Shown here: positions 18,706 through 28,576 of the stretch, one piece after another
Numbering within the stretch: position 1 is the first letter of the stretch
How the letters are laid out: every line of letters starts with the position of its first letter
Made by a program: the position numbers and the translations under genes
Assembly: GCA_001828855.1 (NCBI GenBank)
Contig: MHZT01000051.1
Span: 236,574 to 300,573, forward strand
Source of the DNA: Rhodobacterales bacterium RIFCSPHIGHO2_02_FULL_62_130
Lineage (GTDB): Bacteria > Pseudomonadota > Alphaproteobacteria > Rhodobacterales > Rhodobacteraceae
DNA: 64,000 nucleotides
Direction: 5' to 3'
Notes under the pieces: generated by a model
Database searches by the model: none
Told to the model about the DNA's origin: nothing
Seen by the model: only the letters and a program-made list of their open reading frames with translations

Positions 18706-19794
18706 ATGAACATTCACATGCCGGAACTCGATCACAAACCGGGTCGTGCCGAGGCCGAGGCGGCTTTGGCAACCTTGCGGCTTTGGGCCGAACGGGCAAC
18801 GGATGCCGAGATCGTGGGTCTCAGCCCCGATGCAGGCGCGCTGCTGGGCAACGGCTATCCGGTGCTGTCGCGCGCCTATCCCGAAGATTTCGCGGTGACC
18901 GACGGTTATAAAGACAGCCTGCCCGATCTTCAGAACGGCCCTTCCAGCCTGATCGTGGGCGCCAAGCAGGTGATCCAGCATGTGGGCATCTCGAACTTCC
19001 GCCTGCCGGTCAGCTACCGCACCCGCGACAACGGCCCGCTGACGCTGGAAACCAGTGTGACCGGGACGGTTTCGCTTGAAGCGGAAAAGAAGGGCATCAA
19101 CATGAGCCGCATCATGCGGTCCTTCTATGCCCATGCCGAGCGCGACTTTTCCTTTGGCGTGATCGAACATGCGCTGGAAGATTACAAACGCGATCTGGGC
19201 AGCTTTGATGCGCGCATCCAGATGCGGTTCTCGTTTCCGGTCAAGGTTGCGTCGCTGCGTTCGGGCCTGTCGGGCTGGCAATATTACGATATCGCGCTGG
19301 AACTGGTGGACAAGGCAGGGGTGCGCAAGCGCCTGATGCATCTTGATTTCGTCTATTCCAGCACCTGCCCCTGCTCGCTGGAACTGTCCGAACATGCGCG
19401 GATGACGCGCGGGCAACTGGCCACACCACATTCGCAACGCTCGGTCGCGCGGATCTCGGTCGAGGCGGTCGGGCCGGAATGCCTGTGGTTCGAAGACCTG
19501 ATCGAGATTGCGCGCGCGGCGGTGCCGACGGAAACGCAGGTGATGGTCAAGCGCGAGGATGAACAGGCCTTTGCAGAACTTAACGCGGCCAACCCGATCT
19601 TCGTCGAAGATGCCGCGCGCAGCTTCTGCGCCGCCTTGCAAGACGATCCCCGCATCGGCGATTTCCGCATCGTCGCCAGCCATCAGGAAAGCCTGCACAG
19701 CCATGACGCCGTGTCAGTGCTGACCGAAGGCACAACCTTCGCCGCCGACAGCCTGGACCCGAAACTGTTCGCCAGCCTGTATCACGTCGGCTGA
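18706..19794 (+). CDS. folE2: GTP cyclohydrolase FolE2 (type IB)
   Basis: FolE2 opens the folate/pterin pathway by converting GTP to dihydroneopterin triphosphate, and unlike FolE it can use metals other than zinc. The 362-residue protein has the catalytic cysteine region STCPCSLELSEHARMTRG and a C-terminal block around SHQESLHSHDAVSVL. ATG 18706 follows GGGGAGCG. A hairpin and palindrome cluster follows the stop. Later folate genes folB and folP lie 10 kb away. Confidence 0.95.
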   Translation: MNIHMPELDHKPGRAEAEAALATLRLWAERATDAEIVGLSPDAGALLGNGYPVLSRAYPEDFAVTDGYKDSLPDLQNGPSSLIVGAKQVIQHVGISNFRLPVSYRTRDNGPLTLETSVTGTVSLEAEKKGINMSRIMRSFYAHAERDFSFGVIEHALEDYKRDLGSFDARIQMRFSFPVKVASLRSGLSGWQYYDIALELVDKAGVRKRLMHLDFVYSSTCPCSLELSEHARMTRGQLATPHSQRSVARISVEAVGPECLWFEDLIEIARAAVPTETQVMVKREDEQAFAELNAANPIFVEDAARSFCAALQDDPRIGDFRIVASHQESLHSHDAVSVLTEGTTFAADSLDPKLFASLYHVG

Positions 19795-19804
19795 CTCCAC
19801 AGCC

Positions 19805-19831
19805 AAGGTGCGTGACAAGCACGCACCCTAC
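19805..19831. repeat. Short GGTGCGTG hairpin repeat, copy 4
   Basis: GGTGCGTG-ACAAG-CACGCACC, inverted relative to copy 5. It shares its loop (CTTGT on the other strand) with copy 1. Confidence 0.75.
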
Positions 19832-19842
19832 TCTTTGGGCTT

Positions 19843-19921
19843 CATCTGTTCTTAAATATCCCCGCCGGAGGCTCCTGCTGTTCAGTCGGAGCCTCCGGCG
19901 GGAGTATTTCGGCCAAGGTGA
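19843..19921. repeat. Long palindromic element (CCGCCGGAGGC family), copy 4
   Basis: The arms centre on CCGCCGGAGGCTCC and GGAGCCTCCGGCGG. It lies between the convergent folE2 and pseudoprotease genes and is flanked by short hairpin copies in opposite orientation, as at 15602-15768. Confidence 0.75.
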
Positions 19922-19930
19922 ATGGCGGGG

Positions 19931-19957
19931 GTAGGGTGCGTGCTTTGCACGCACCTT
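19931..19957. repeat. Short GGTGCGTG hairpin repeat, copy 5
   Basis: GGTGCGTGC-TTT-GCACGCACC. The loop-closing pair is C-G here, A-T in copies 2, 3 and 7, and G-C in copy 6. Confidence 0.75.
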
Positions 19958-19966
19958 CGGGGCAGA

Positions 19967-21733
19967 TCAATCCCAGCAGGAGACCAGAACCGTCATGCCA
20001 AGCCCTGCCGCGTTGAGTGCGTCGGGGGGGCTGATGGCGGTTTGCAGGGCGGTGGTGGGGGTCAGGCCTGCGGATGACATCAGGGTGGTCACTGTGCTTG
20101 CCGTGGCGGCAAAGGTCACGCCAGCGGGAAGTTGGCGGGACTTGTCTGCGGGCGGGGGCAGCAGGATACCAACAACGCCGCCGCTTTGGTCCAGAACGGG
20201 GCCGCCTTCATCGCCTTGCAGCGTCGTGATCGCAAGGCGGGCGATGCCGGATTCGCCGTTCAGGCCCTTGTCCTCTTCCAGAGTGCCGAAGGTCAGCACC
20301 GGCGCGGGCAGTTTGTCTTCGTAGGAATAGCCTGCAACCGCAATCTCGGCCCCAAGGCGGCCGGGGGCGGTCTGGAACTGGGCGAAGGCGGGCGGGGACA
20401 GCGGTGTTGCGGGCGTCAGGATGGCAAGACCGCTTGCGGGGTCCGAGAGTTTGACGCTTGCTTCGGTCACGCCATCAAGGGTGATCTGGCTGCAGGTGGC
20501 GACGGCTTCGGCGGTGGTCAGCACCGAGCCTTGGGCATCCACATAGAAGCCCGAGCGCGAGAATTTGGGGCGGCGCACTTCCAGCCCTGCCATCAGGCCG
20601 GATTTGGCGGCGGCGTCCAGCGGGACAAGGCCGGGGTCCAGCGCCTTGTCACCCACGGCACGGAACGAGGCTTGCAGCGCGGGCAATATCCGCGCCATGC
20701 GGTCGGCGTCTTTTGGATTCCAGACCACAAGATAGCCTTTCACCAGTCCGCGCGCGGCTTCGGCAAAGGCATAGCTTTCGACGGTGGCGCTGCTGGCCGA
20801 GATGGTGAAGGACTTCTCACCCTTTTCACGCGCCCCCGTGGGCGGCACGACAGACAGGGTTTGCAGAACATCATACAGGCCGGACAGCGCCGCCACATCG
20901 CCGGGTTGCGAGATCAGGATCACCCGCAGGCCAGAGCCGTTCTTTTCCGCAAAATGCACGAAGGGCGGCTCGTAATGGTCAAAACCCAGAAGGGCCATCG
21001 GCAGGGTGATCTCGATCCCGGATTCGGGTTCGGTGATGGTTTCAAAGCCGAATTCGGCCTGATCGGCGTTAAAGCCATCGATCAGGGCGCTGCGTTGTTT
21101 TGTGGTCAGCACGCCGGTCGGCTCATAGGCGTTGGCCTCTTGCCATGCCGCCATGGATTTGCGGGTGCCTGCGCCGAAGGAGCCATCTATCGCGGCGGTG
21201 TAGAAGCCATACCAGCGCAGGGCTTCTTGCAGGGCTTGGCGTTCCTCTTTTGACAGCGCGGCCTCGGCGGCTTTGGCCTGCTTGACGGTTTCTTCGGGGA
21301 TCGGGGCGGGTTCGGCTTCGGCGGCGGGTTCGATGGGGGCATCGGCGGCGGGTTCAGCGGCGGGTTCGATCACGGGCGCGACCAGCGGGCCGGTGCCTGT
21401 GGCGGGCCAGAACTGCGCGCCATGCGCCGCGCCATCGGTGATATAGCTGTCAGAGGGGATCAGGCCCTGTGATCGCAGATCGGCCAGTTTGCCTGCGGCT
21501 TCGGCAGGATCAAAGGGGCCAAGCGCCACGGCATACCAGCCTGTGCCAAGGCGGAACCCTGCCGTTTCGGGAAAGATCGAGGCATAGGCGCGGGCGCGGT
21601 CAAGCGAGGTTGCCTCATCGGGGTGGGCCTCGATCTGAATCCAGGCCAGACTCTGGGCCTGCTCTTGGGCATGAAGGGGGGCGGTCAGGCCCAGCATCGC
21701 TACCACGGCCCACAGCAAAGCAACCAATCTCAT
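19967..21733 (-). CDS. Secreted peptidoglycan-binding protein with a degenerate trypsin-like domain
   Basis: A 588-residue exported protein with signal peptide [15 protein letters not shown]...LHAQ. Residues ~28-110 look SPOR-like, followed by a Pro/Ala/Glu-rich linker, a PG_binding_1 domain (~165-230, [19 protein letters not shown]), a middle region and a trypsin/DegP-like fold (~400-530). The protease triad is lost: the His position is E409 in LTTAEAV, the Asp position is G435 in SGLAIL, and the Ser position is E509 in GDEGGP. It is therefore probably a non-catalytic cell-wall-associated binding protein. ATG 21733 is preceded by a purine-rich stretch. It is divergent from glyQ. Confidence 0.8.
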   Translation of the reverse strand: MRLVALLWAVVAMLGLTAPLHAQEQAQSLAWIQIEAHPDEATSLDRARAYASIFPETAGFRLGTGWYAVALGPFDPAEAAGKLADLRSQGLIPSDSYITDGAAHGAQFWPATGTGPLVAPVIEPAAEPAADAPIEPAAEAEPAPIPEETVKQAKAAEAALSKEERQALQEALRWYGFYTAAIDGSFGAGTRKSMAAWQEANAYEPTGVLTTKQRSALIDGFNADQAEFGFETITEPESGIEITLPMALLGFDHYEPPFVHFAEKNGSGLRVILISQPGDVAALSGLYDVLQTLSVVPPTGAREKGEKSFTISASSATVESYAFAEAARGLVKGYLVVWNPKDADRMARILPALQASFRAVGDKALDPGLVPLDAAAKSGLMAGLEVRRPKFSRSGFYVDAQGSVLTTAEAVATCSQITLDGVTEASVKLSDPASGLAILTPATPLSPPAFAQFQTAPGRLGAEIAVAGYSYEDKLPAPVLTFGTLEEDKGLNGESGIARLAITTLQGDEGGPVLDQSGGVVGILLPPPADKSRQLPAGVTFAATASTVTTLMSSAGLTPTTALQTAISPPDALNAAGLGMTVLVSCWD

Positions 21734-21931
21734 CGTTCCGTCCAACCCCTTTTCGCGGCGCGGCGATCCGGCTTTGTGATCCACACCTGCGCCAAATTTT
21801 GCCGAATGTATCAGAGCGCCCGCCGGATGCACCAGCTTTCGTATGCTGCAACCCGTCACAAGCGCGTGGCCGCATTGACCCTAGCCTGCGTCTTGCCTAT
21901 GGAAAGGCTGCATTTCAAGAGGTCTGCCCAG

Positions 21932-22867
21932 ATGTCTGTTCCCGCCCAAGCCGCCGCTGCGCCACGGTCGTTTCAGGAAATCATCCTGAGGTTGCAAAGC
22001 TATTGGGCGGCCCAAGGCTGCGCGGTGTTGCAGCCCTATGATATGGAAGTGGGGGCCGGCACCTTTCACCCGGCGACCACGCTGCGGTCTTTGGGCTCCA
22101 AACCTTGGGCTGCGGCCTATGTCCAGCCCTCGCGCCGCCCCACCGACGGGCGCTATGGCGAGAACCCGAACCGGTTGCAGCATTACTACCAGTATCAGGT
22201 CATCATCAAACCCTCGCCCTCGAACCTGCAGGAACTCTATCTGGGCAGCCTTCAGGCCATCGGCATCGACATGGCGCTGCATGACATCCGCTTTGTCGAG
22301 GATGACTGGGAATCCCCGACCCTTGGTGCTTGGGGTCTGGGCTGGGAGGTGTGGTGCGACGGCATGGAAGTCAGCCAGTTCACCTATTTCCAGCAGGTTG
22401 GCGGCCATGATTGCCGGCCCGTCTCGGGCGAGTTGACTTATGGGTTGGAGCGTCTGGCGATGTATGTGCTGGGCGTCGATCACGTTATGGACATGCCCTT
22501 CAACGATCCGTCTGCGCCCATCCCGCTGACCTATGGCGATATTTTCCGGCAGACCGAGGAAGAATACTCGCGCCACAACTTTGACGGTGCCGATACCGCG
22601 CAGCTTTTGCGCCATTTCGAGGATGCCGAGGCCGAATGTCAGCGCCTGCTGGATTTCCCCGCCGAAGATCCGAAAACCGGCAAGAAGATCATCATGGCGC
22701 ATCCGGCCTATGACCAGACCATCAAGGCCAGCCACCTGTTCAACCTGCTGGACGCGCGCGGCGTGATCTCAGTCACGGAACGCCAAGCCTATATCGGCCG
22801 TGTCCGCGCGCTGGCCAAGAAATGCGCCGACGCTTTCCGGCTGACCGAAGCGGGGGCGGACGCGTGA
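21932..22867 (+). CDS. glyQ: Glycyl-tRNA synthetase alpha subunit
   Basis: GlyQ carries the class II aminoacylation core of the tetrameric glycyl-tRNA synthetase. At 311 residues it has typical length. [18 protein letters not shown] opens the domain; motif 2 lies around [14 protein letters not shown] and the motif 3 region [16 protein letters not shown] is intact. ATG 21932 has AGAGG about nine bases upstream. The stop overlaps the GTG start of the next gene (GTGA). Confidence 0.95.
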   Translation: MSVPAQAAAAPRSFQEIILRLQSYWAAQGCAVLQPYDMEVGAGTFHPATTLRSLGSKPWAAAYVQPSRRPTDGRYGENPNRLQHYYQYQVIIKPSPSNLQELYLGSLQAIGIDMALHDIRFVEDDWESPTLGAWGLGWEVWCDGMEVSQFTYFQQVGGHDCRPVSGELTYGLERLAMYVLGVDHVMDMPFNDPSAPIPLTYGDIFRQTEEEYSRHNFDGADTAQLLRHFEDAEAECQRLLDFPAEDPKTGKKIIMAHPAYDQTIKASHLFNLLDARGVISVTERQAYIGRVRALAKKCADAFRLTEAGADA

Positions 22868-23355
22868 GCAATGGCAAACCGACCGCTGGAAAAATCGTCG
22901 CAGGTGCCATCGTGCTGATCGCCGCCATTGCAGGCGTGGCCATGTATTGGCTGCAGGAATACGCCTTTTACACCCCCGTTGCCTTCCAATCCGGCAACGA
23001 GATCAAGCTGACCCTGATCGAAGGCGGCTTGGCCGAACCGATTCTGGCCGAGGATATCGAAGGCATCGACGCGGATTCATCCCCGCTGCGGTTCCGCGCC
23101 TGTTTCCACACGCCGATGACCCAAGCCATGCTGACCGAGACCTACAAGGTCTACGATGGCGCGGTTCCCCTGAATGCCCCTTCGTGGTTCGGCTGCTTTG
23201 ACGCTTCCGCCATCGGTGAGGCGCTGGAAAAGGGCGAGGCGATTGCTTTTCTGTCCGAGGCGGGCATTGCCCCTTCGATTGACCGCGTTGTCGCGGTTTT
23301 CCCCGATGGCCGCGCCTATGCGTGGCACCAGATTTCTCCTGACGCGGAAGAATGA
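22864..23355 (+). CDS. Membrane-anchored protein between glyQ and glyS (DUF6446-like)
   Basis: A 163-residue protein with one N-terminal membrane helix ([20 protein letters not shown]) and a probably periplasmic domain with conserved-looking cysteines in [10 protein letters not shown] and [11 protein letters not shown]. The GTG start overlaps the glyQ stop (GTGA), and glyS starts 3 bases after its end, so it is tightly embedded in the glyQS operon. A conserved unknown family occupies this position in Rhodobacteraceae; I think it is DUF6446 but cannot confirm that here. There is no evidence that it acts with the synthetase. Confidence 0.8.
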   Translation: MSNGKPTAGKIVAGAIVLIAAIAGVAMYWLQEYAFYTPVAFQSGNEIKLTLIEGGLAEPILAEDIEGIDADSSPLRFRACFHTPMTQAMLTETYKVYDGAVPLNAPSWFGCFDASAIGEALEKGEAIAFLSEAGIAPSIDRVVAVFPDGRAYAWHQISPDAEE

Positions 23356-23358
23356 CCC

Positions 23359-25668
23359 ATGGCTGACCTGCTGATCGAACTCTTCTCGGAAGAAATCCCC
23401 GCCCGGATGCAAGCCCGCGCGCGCGAGGATCTGAAATCGCTGGTGACCAATGGTCTGGTCGAGGCTGGGCTGACCTATGCGGGGGCAGGGGCGTTTTCCA
23501 CGCCGCGCCGTTTGGTGCTGACGCTGGACGGGCTGTCCGCCGAAAGCCGCCCCGTGCGCGAGGAACGCAAAGGCCCGCGCACCGATGCGCCCGCCGCGGC
23601 TTTGGAAGGCTTTTTGCGCTCGACCGGTCTGACCAAGGACCAGTTGGAGGTGCGTGACGACAAAAAGGCGCAGGTCTATTTCGCCGTGATCGAAAAGCCG
23701 GGCCGCGCTGCGCCTGCGATCATTGCCGAGGTGCTGGAGCACGCCATCCGCAACTTCCCGTGGCCGAAATCGATGCGCTGGGGGTCGGGCAATCTGCGCT
23801 GGGTGCGCCCGCTGCAATCCATTCTTTGCATCCTGACCGATGAGGCCGGCGCGCAGGTGGTGCCGATGTCGGTTGACGGGATTGTCGCTGGCAACACCAC
23901 CGCAGGCCACCGCTTCCTGTCGCAGGGCCGCTTTGCGGTCAACAATTTCGACGATTACGCTGTGAAACTGAAGCGCGCCTTCGTGGTGCTGGATTCGGCG
24001 GAACGTGAGGCCGCCATCTGGCAGGGCGCGCAAAATCTGGCCTTCGCCGCCGGAATGGACGTGGTGCCGGACGCGGGGTTGCTGACCGAGGTGGCGGGGC
24101 TGGTGGAATGGCCGGTGCCGCTGATGGGGCGGATTGCGGACGCCTTCCTGCACCTGCCTGCGGAAGTTCTGCAAACCTCGATGCGCGAGCATCAGAAGTT
24201 TTTCTCGGTGAAGAACCCGAAAACGGGGCGGATCGAAGGCTTTGTGACGGTGGCCAACACCGACCCCGCCGACCATGGCGCCACGATCCTGAAGGGCAAC
24301 CAGAAGGTGCTGTCGGCCCGCCTGTCGGACGCCAAGTTCTTCTGGGAAAACGATCTGCGCGTCGCCAAGGCGGGGATGCAGGAATGGCTCGACGGGCTTA
24401 AGGCCGTCACCTTCCACAATAAACTCGGCTCTCAGGCCGACCGTATCGCCCGCATCGCGGCGCTGGCGCGGGAAATCGCGCCCTTGGTCGGGGCCGATGC
24501 GGATGTGGCCGAAATGGCCGCCAAGCTGGCCAAGGCCGACCTGCGCTCGTCGATGGTGGGGGAATTCCCCGAACTCCAAGGCCTGATGGGCATGTATTAC
24601 GCGCGCGAGGCTGGCCTGCCCGAGGCCGTGGCTTTGGCCGCCCGCGACCACTACTCACCGCTGGGTCCGACCGACTCTGTCCCGACCGACCCCGTCTCGG
24701 TCGCCGTGGCGCTGGCCGACAAGATAGACACCCTGACCGGCTTCTGGGCGATTGACGAGAAACCCACGGGGTCGAAAGACCCGTTTGCGCTGCGCCGCGC
24801 AGCGTTGGGGGTTATCCGGTTGGTGTTGGGTAGTCGATCACGCCTTAATATTCGGCAAGTGTTGTCGCGCGGTTTCGATGAAGTCCGCTTTGAAAAGATG
24901 ATTGCTGAGGGGCGCTCCGAAAGTGCGTTGTTCGCTTACCCAAGCGAACTTCTGGGGACGACCACCGCTGCATTCAAAGATGCGCTAAATGAATTTGGCC
25001 GCTTGGAAACGCTTCGTTCTATTAAGGAGCTTCTAGCCTTCATTGGCGGCAAATTTGGTCCCTTCGTCGAAGGGCAGGCGCGACTTGATTTCCTCGCGAG
25101 CACTGTTCATTTTCAACGACTTTGTGACGGCTTGTTTGCTGAGAGTGACCTCCTCTCCTTCTTCCACGATCGCCTCAAGGTCTTCCTCAAAGACCAAGGC
25201 ATCCGCCATGACGTCATCGACGCCTGCCTTGCCATGCCCGGCAATGATGACCTGACGCTGCTGGTCAACCGCGCCACGGCGCTGGCAGCCTTCCTGAAAA
25301 CCGAAGACGGCCCGAACCTGCTGCAAGGCTACAAACGCGCCAACACCATCCTGACGCAGGCCGAACAGAAGGACGGCGTGGAATATTCCTTCGGCGCGGA
25401 TGTGAAATTCGCGGAAACCGACGAAGAACGCGCGCTCTTCGCGGCCCTCGACGCGGCCGAAGCTGCCATCACCCCTGCGATGGCAAAGGAAGATTTCGCC
25501 GCCGCCATGACCGCCATGGCCACCTTGCGCGCGCCGATTGACGCCTTCTTCACCGCCGTTCAGGTCAATGCGGATAACGAAATCATCCGCCGCAACCGGT
25601 TGAACCTGCTGCACCGCATCCGCACCATCTGCTCGGGCGTGGCCGACCTGACCAAGATCGAGGGATAA
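23359..25668 (+). CDS. glyS: Glycyl-tRNA synthetase beta subunit
   Basis: GlyS binds tRNA-Gly and contains the anticodon-binding region. At 769 residues it is longer than E. coli GlyS (689). The start MADLLIELFSEEIPARMQ, the MREHQKFF block and the C-terminal NRLNLLHRI are all in place. Between DPFALRRAALGVIRLVLG (~490) and LLSFFHDRLKVFLKDQG (~600) lies an extra ~70-100 residues encoded by DNA (about 24820-25160) that is clearly richer in A/T and uses different codons from its surroundings. The frame is unbroken. A hairpin terminator follows at 25725. Confidence 0.95.
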   Translation: MADLLIELFSEEIPARMQARAREDLKSLVTNGLVEAGLTYAGAGAFSTPRRLVLTLDGLSAESRPVREERKGPRTDAPAAALEGFLRSTGLTKDQLEVRDDKKAQVYFAVIEKPGRAAPAIIAEVLEHAIRNFPWPKSMRWGSGNLRWVRPLQSILCILTDEAGAQVVPMSVDGIVAGNTTAGHRFLSQGRFAVNNFDDYAVKLKRAFVVLDSAEREAAIWQGAQNLAFAAGMDVVPDAGLLTEVAGLVEWPVPLMGRIADAFLHLPAEVLQTSMREHQKFFSVKNPKTGRIEGFVTVANTDPADHGATILKGNQKVLSARLSDAKFFWENDLRVAKAGMQEWLDGLKAVTFHNKLGSQADRIARIAALAREIAPLVGADADVAEMAAKLAKADLRSSMVGEFPELQGLMGMYYAREAGLPEAVALAARDHYSPLGPTDSVPTDPVSVAVALADKIDTLTGFWAIDEKPTGSKDPFALRRAALGVIRLVLGSRSRLNIRQVLSRGFDEVRFEKMIAEGRSESALFAYPSELLGTTTAAFKDALNEFGRLETLRSIKELLAFIGGKFGPFVEGQARLDFLASTVHFQRLCDGLFAESDLLSFFHDRLKVFLKDQGIRHDVIDACLAMPGNDDLTLLVNRATALAAFLKTEDGPNLLQGYKRANTILTQAEQKDGVEYSFGADVKFAETDEERALFAALDAAEAAITPAMAKEDFAAAMTAMATLRAPIDAFFTAVQVNADNEIIRRNRLNLLHRIRTICSGVADLTKIEG

Positions 25669-25724
25669 ACCGCTTCCCCCGATCCTCTTTGCACAAATAT
25701 CCCACGGGGGAAGCCCGCAAGGGC

Positions 25725-25745
25725 GCGGGGGTGTGAAACCCCCGC
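25725..25745 (+). terminator. Probable terminator after glyS
   Basis: GCGGGGGT-GTGAA-ACCCCCGC is a perfect 8-bp stem followed by a T-containing stretch (TCTGGTTTGGTT). It lies 57 bases after the glyS stop and before ppdK. Confidence 0.55.
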
Positions 25746-25828
25746 TCTGGTTTGGTTGTGGGGGGCCTGACCGCTTGCGCCACGCCACATAACGCGTATC
25801 CTGCGCGCGCAAAGCAAAGGGTGCCGCA

Positions 25829-28390
25829 GTGCAGAAAACCGAGCCGCTCGAATTCGCTGTCATCACGCCATCGGCCAAGATCGTGACGGGCGCGCATGGC
25901 TGGCGGGCGAAATGCCTGCAACGGCTGGTGCGGCTGGACCTGCCGGTGCCGCAGACGGTGGCGCTGCCTGCGGCTACGGTGCGCGCGATTGCGGCGGGCA
26001 ATGCGGTGGATATTGCCGCGATCCTGTCGCATTTTGAGAAAAACCCGCTGATTTCGGTGCGGCCCAGCCCCGAGAACCCCGATTGGGGCGGCCCCGGCAC
26101 GGTGCTGAACGTCGGCATGAACGCCGCGCGTCATGCGCTGTTGGTGGCGCGGCACGGGCAAGCGGCGGCGGATGCGATCTATCTGCGCTTTGTGCAATCC
26201 TATGCCACCCATGTGGCGCGGCTTGATCCCGATATGTTCGACGCCGCCGCCCCTTCGGCCGAGGCGCTGCGCGATGCCTTGCGGCATTATGAACGGGAAA
26301 TGGACGAACCCTTCCCCGAAGATCCCGGTCAGCAATTGTCCGAAGTGCTGCGCTCGATGGCGCGGGCGTGGGAAGGCACCACGGCGCGACTTCTCCGCCA
26401 AGCCAAGGGCGCGCCGGTGCAGGCGGCTTTGGGGCTGGTGGTGCAGGAAATGGCGCAGGGCATCGGGCAGGGGATTTCCGGCTCGGGCGTGATCCAGTTC
26501 ATTGATCCGGTGACGGGGTTGCCGCAGGTGACGGGGCGCTATCTGGGCCAGAGTCAGGGCCGCGATGCGCTGAAAAAGACTGATGCGATCTATCTGACCT
26601 GCGATCCGCGCGGGCCGTCACTGGAGGAGTTGGCGCCCGAGATTTTCGCTGATCTGGTGCGGCATGGCGCGGCCTGCCGGGCGCGCTTGCGCGAAGAAAT
26701 GCAGATCGAGTTCACCATCGAGGATGGCAAGCTGTCGGTGCTGGATGCGGTCAAGGTGCTGCGATCCGCACGCGCTGGCTTGCGGGTGGCGGTGGCGCTG
26801 GCCGATGACGGGGTGATTTCACGCGACGAGGCGGTGCTGCGGGTGGAACCGCGGGCGCTGTCGGAAATGCTGCATCCGCAGGTCGATCCGCGCGGGCCGC
26901 GCGATGTGTTTGCCAAGGGGATTGCGGCCTCACCGGGGGCTGCGGTGGGGCGGGTGGTGTTCTCCTCGGCTGCAGCGCAGGCCAGTGCCGCGCGGGGTGA
27001 GCCGTGTATTCTGGTGCGGCGCGAAACCGCCCCCGAAGATATTCGCGGGATGCATTCGGCGGTGGGGGTGCTGACTGAACGCGGCGGTGTCACCAGCCAT
27101 GCGGCGGTGATTGCGCGCGGCATCGGGGTGCCTTGTGTGGTGGGCGCGTCGGGGCTGCGGCTGGACACCAAGGACAAGCGCTTTGTCGCGCCGGATGGGC
27201 GGGTGTTTACCGAGGGCGATCTGATTACCCTTGATGGAACCACGGGCGAGGTTCTGGCGGGGGCTGCCGATATGCTGGCCCCTGCGCTGGATGATACTTT
27301 CCGCAAGCTGCTGGGTTGGGCCGACGCCGTGCGCGATATTGGCATCCGTGCCAATGCCGACACCCCCGCCGATGCCGCCACTGCGCGGCAGTTCGAGGCG
27401 CAAGGGATTGGTCTGTGCCGGACGGAACACATGTTTTTCGATGAAGACCGCCTTGTGGTGATGCGCGAGATGATCTTTGCCGACACGCCCAAAGATCGGG
27501 CGGCGGCGCTGGCGCGGTTGTTGCCGATGCAGCGTGATGACTTTGTGCAGTTGTTCGACATCATGCAGGGCTTGCCGGTTTGCATCCGTCTGTTTGACCC
27601 GCCCCTGCACGAATTCCTGCCTCATACCCGCGAAGGTTTGCGCGAATTGGCCGAGGCGCTGGACAAGCCCTTGTCCGACGTGACCCGCCGTGCCGAGGCT
27701 TTGGCCGAATTCAACCCCATGCTGGGGATGCGCGGGGTGCGGCTGGGTGTGGTGCTGCCGGAAATCTATGACATGCAGGCGCGTGCGATCTTTGAGGCGA
27801 CGGTGGAAATCGCCAAGCGGGGGGCATCGGTGGTGCCGGAAATCATGATCCCGCTTGTGTCGGCGCGGCGCGAGGTGGAACTGGTCAAGACCAATATCGA
27901 CGCGGTGGCAGCGGCGGTGCGGGTCAAATCGGGGGTGAATTTCAGCTACAAGCTGGGCGTGATGGTGGAAACCCCGCGCGCCGCCCTGCGGGCGGGCGAG
28001 ATTGCACAGCATGCTGATTTCCTGTCTTTCGGCACGAATGACCTGACGCAGATGACCTACGGATTGTCGCGCGACGATGCGGGGCGGTTCATGAATACCT
28101 ATGTCCAGCAAGGGGTTTTCCCCGAAGATCCGTTCCATATTCTGGACGTGGACGGGGTAGGAGAGTTGTTGCACATCGGCGCGGAACGTGGGCGGCGGAC
28201 GCGCGCGGACCTGACGCTTTCGATTTGCGGCGAGCATGGCGGCAACCCCGAATCAATCGATTTCTGCCGTAAAGCGGGGTTCGATTACGTGTCTTGTTCG
28301 CCCTATCGGGTGCCTTTGGCACGTCTTGCGGCGGCGCATCTGGCTTTGGCGGATCGTGTGCTTCCGGTGAAAATTGACACAATATCATGA
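25829..28390 (+). CDS. ppdK: Pyruvate, phosphate dikinase
   Basis: PPDK interconverts pyruvate, ATP and phosphate with PEP, AMP and pyrophosphate. The 853-residue protein has the phosphohistidine swivelling-domain signature GGVTSHAAVIARGIGVP (near residue 430) and a C-terminal PEP/pyruvate TIM barrel with NPMLGMRGVRLG, SFGTNDLTQMTYG and the catalytic cysteine in SICGEHGG. The N-terminal nucleotide-binding domain appears shorter and less conserved than in plant PPDK, so a PPDK-like paralogue is possible. The start is GTG 25829 with AAAGGG upstream. Confidence 0.88.
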   Translation: MQKTEPLEFAVITPSAKIVTGAHGWRAKCLQRLVRLDLPVPQTVALPAATVRAIAAGNAVDIAAILSHFEKNPLISVRPSPENPDWGGPGTVLNVGMNAARHALLVARHGQAAADAIYLRFVQSYATHVARLDPDMFDAAAPSAEALRDALRHYEREMDEPFPEDPGQQLSEVLRSMARAWEGTTARLLRQAKGAPVQAALGLVVQEMAQGIGQGISGSGVIQFIDPVTGLPQVTGRYLGQSQGRDALKKTDAIYLTCDPRGPSLEELAPEIFADLVRHGAACRARLREEMQIEFTIEDGKLSVLDAVKVLRSARAGLRVAVALADDGVISRDEAVLRVEPRALSEMLHPQVDPRGPRDVFAKGIAASPGAAVGRVVFSSAAAQASAARGEPCILVRRETAPEDIRGMHSAVGVLTERGGVTSHAAVIARGIGVPCVVGASGLRLDTKDKRFVAPDGRVFTEGDLITLDGTTGEVLAGAADMLAPALDDTFRKLLGWADAVRDIGIRANADTPADAATARQFEAQGIGLCRTEHMFFDEDRLVVMREMIFADTPKDRAAALARLLPMQRDDFVQLFDIMQGLPVCIRLFDPPLHEFLPHTREGLRELAEALDKPLSDVTRRAEALAEFNPMLGMRGVRLGVVLPEIYDMQARAIFEATVEIAKRGASVVPEIMIPLVSARREVELVKTNIDAVAAAVRVKSGVNFSYKLGVMVETPRAALRAGEIAQHADFLSFGTNDLTQMTYGLSRDDAGRFMNTYVQQGVFPEDPFHILDVDGVGELLHIGAERGRRTRADLTLSICGEHGGNPESIDFCRKAGFDYVSCSPYRVPLARLAAAHLALADRVLPVKIDTIS

Positions 28391-28488
28391 AGTTGCGGCT
28401 ATTTCCTAATGTGAAACATCCGAATTTTCGGCGGATTTCCGCGCAAATCACGACAAAAACCGTGGTAATTTAGCCACACGGGTGGACG

Positions 28489-28565
28489 CCCGGTCTGTTT
28501 CCCGCATAACCCCTGCGCTTGCTGACGGATTGTTACGTCCGGCAGCGTTTTTGAAACAGACCGGG
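28489..28565 (+). promoter_or_regulatory. Nested stem-loop leader upstream of the SleB-like gene
   Basis: A perfect 13-bp inverted repeat pairs CCCGGTCTGTTTC (28489-28501) with GAAACAGACCGGG (28553-28565). Inside it GCTGACGGA and TCCGGCAGC form a hairpin followed by GTTTTT, like an intrinsic terminator. The structure ends 11 bases before the next ATG, so it could be an attenuator, a structured 5' UTR or the 3' end of a small RNA. Confidence 0.6.
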
Positions 28566-28576
28566 AACTCGAGACA

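Noticed and set aside
25829..28390. PEP synthase (ppsA) instead of PPDK
   Set aside because: The phosphohistidine and C-terminal blocks fit PPDK-like proteins better, but the short N-terminal domain leaves some doubt, reflected in the confidence.
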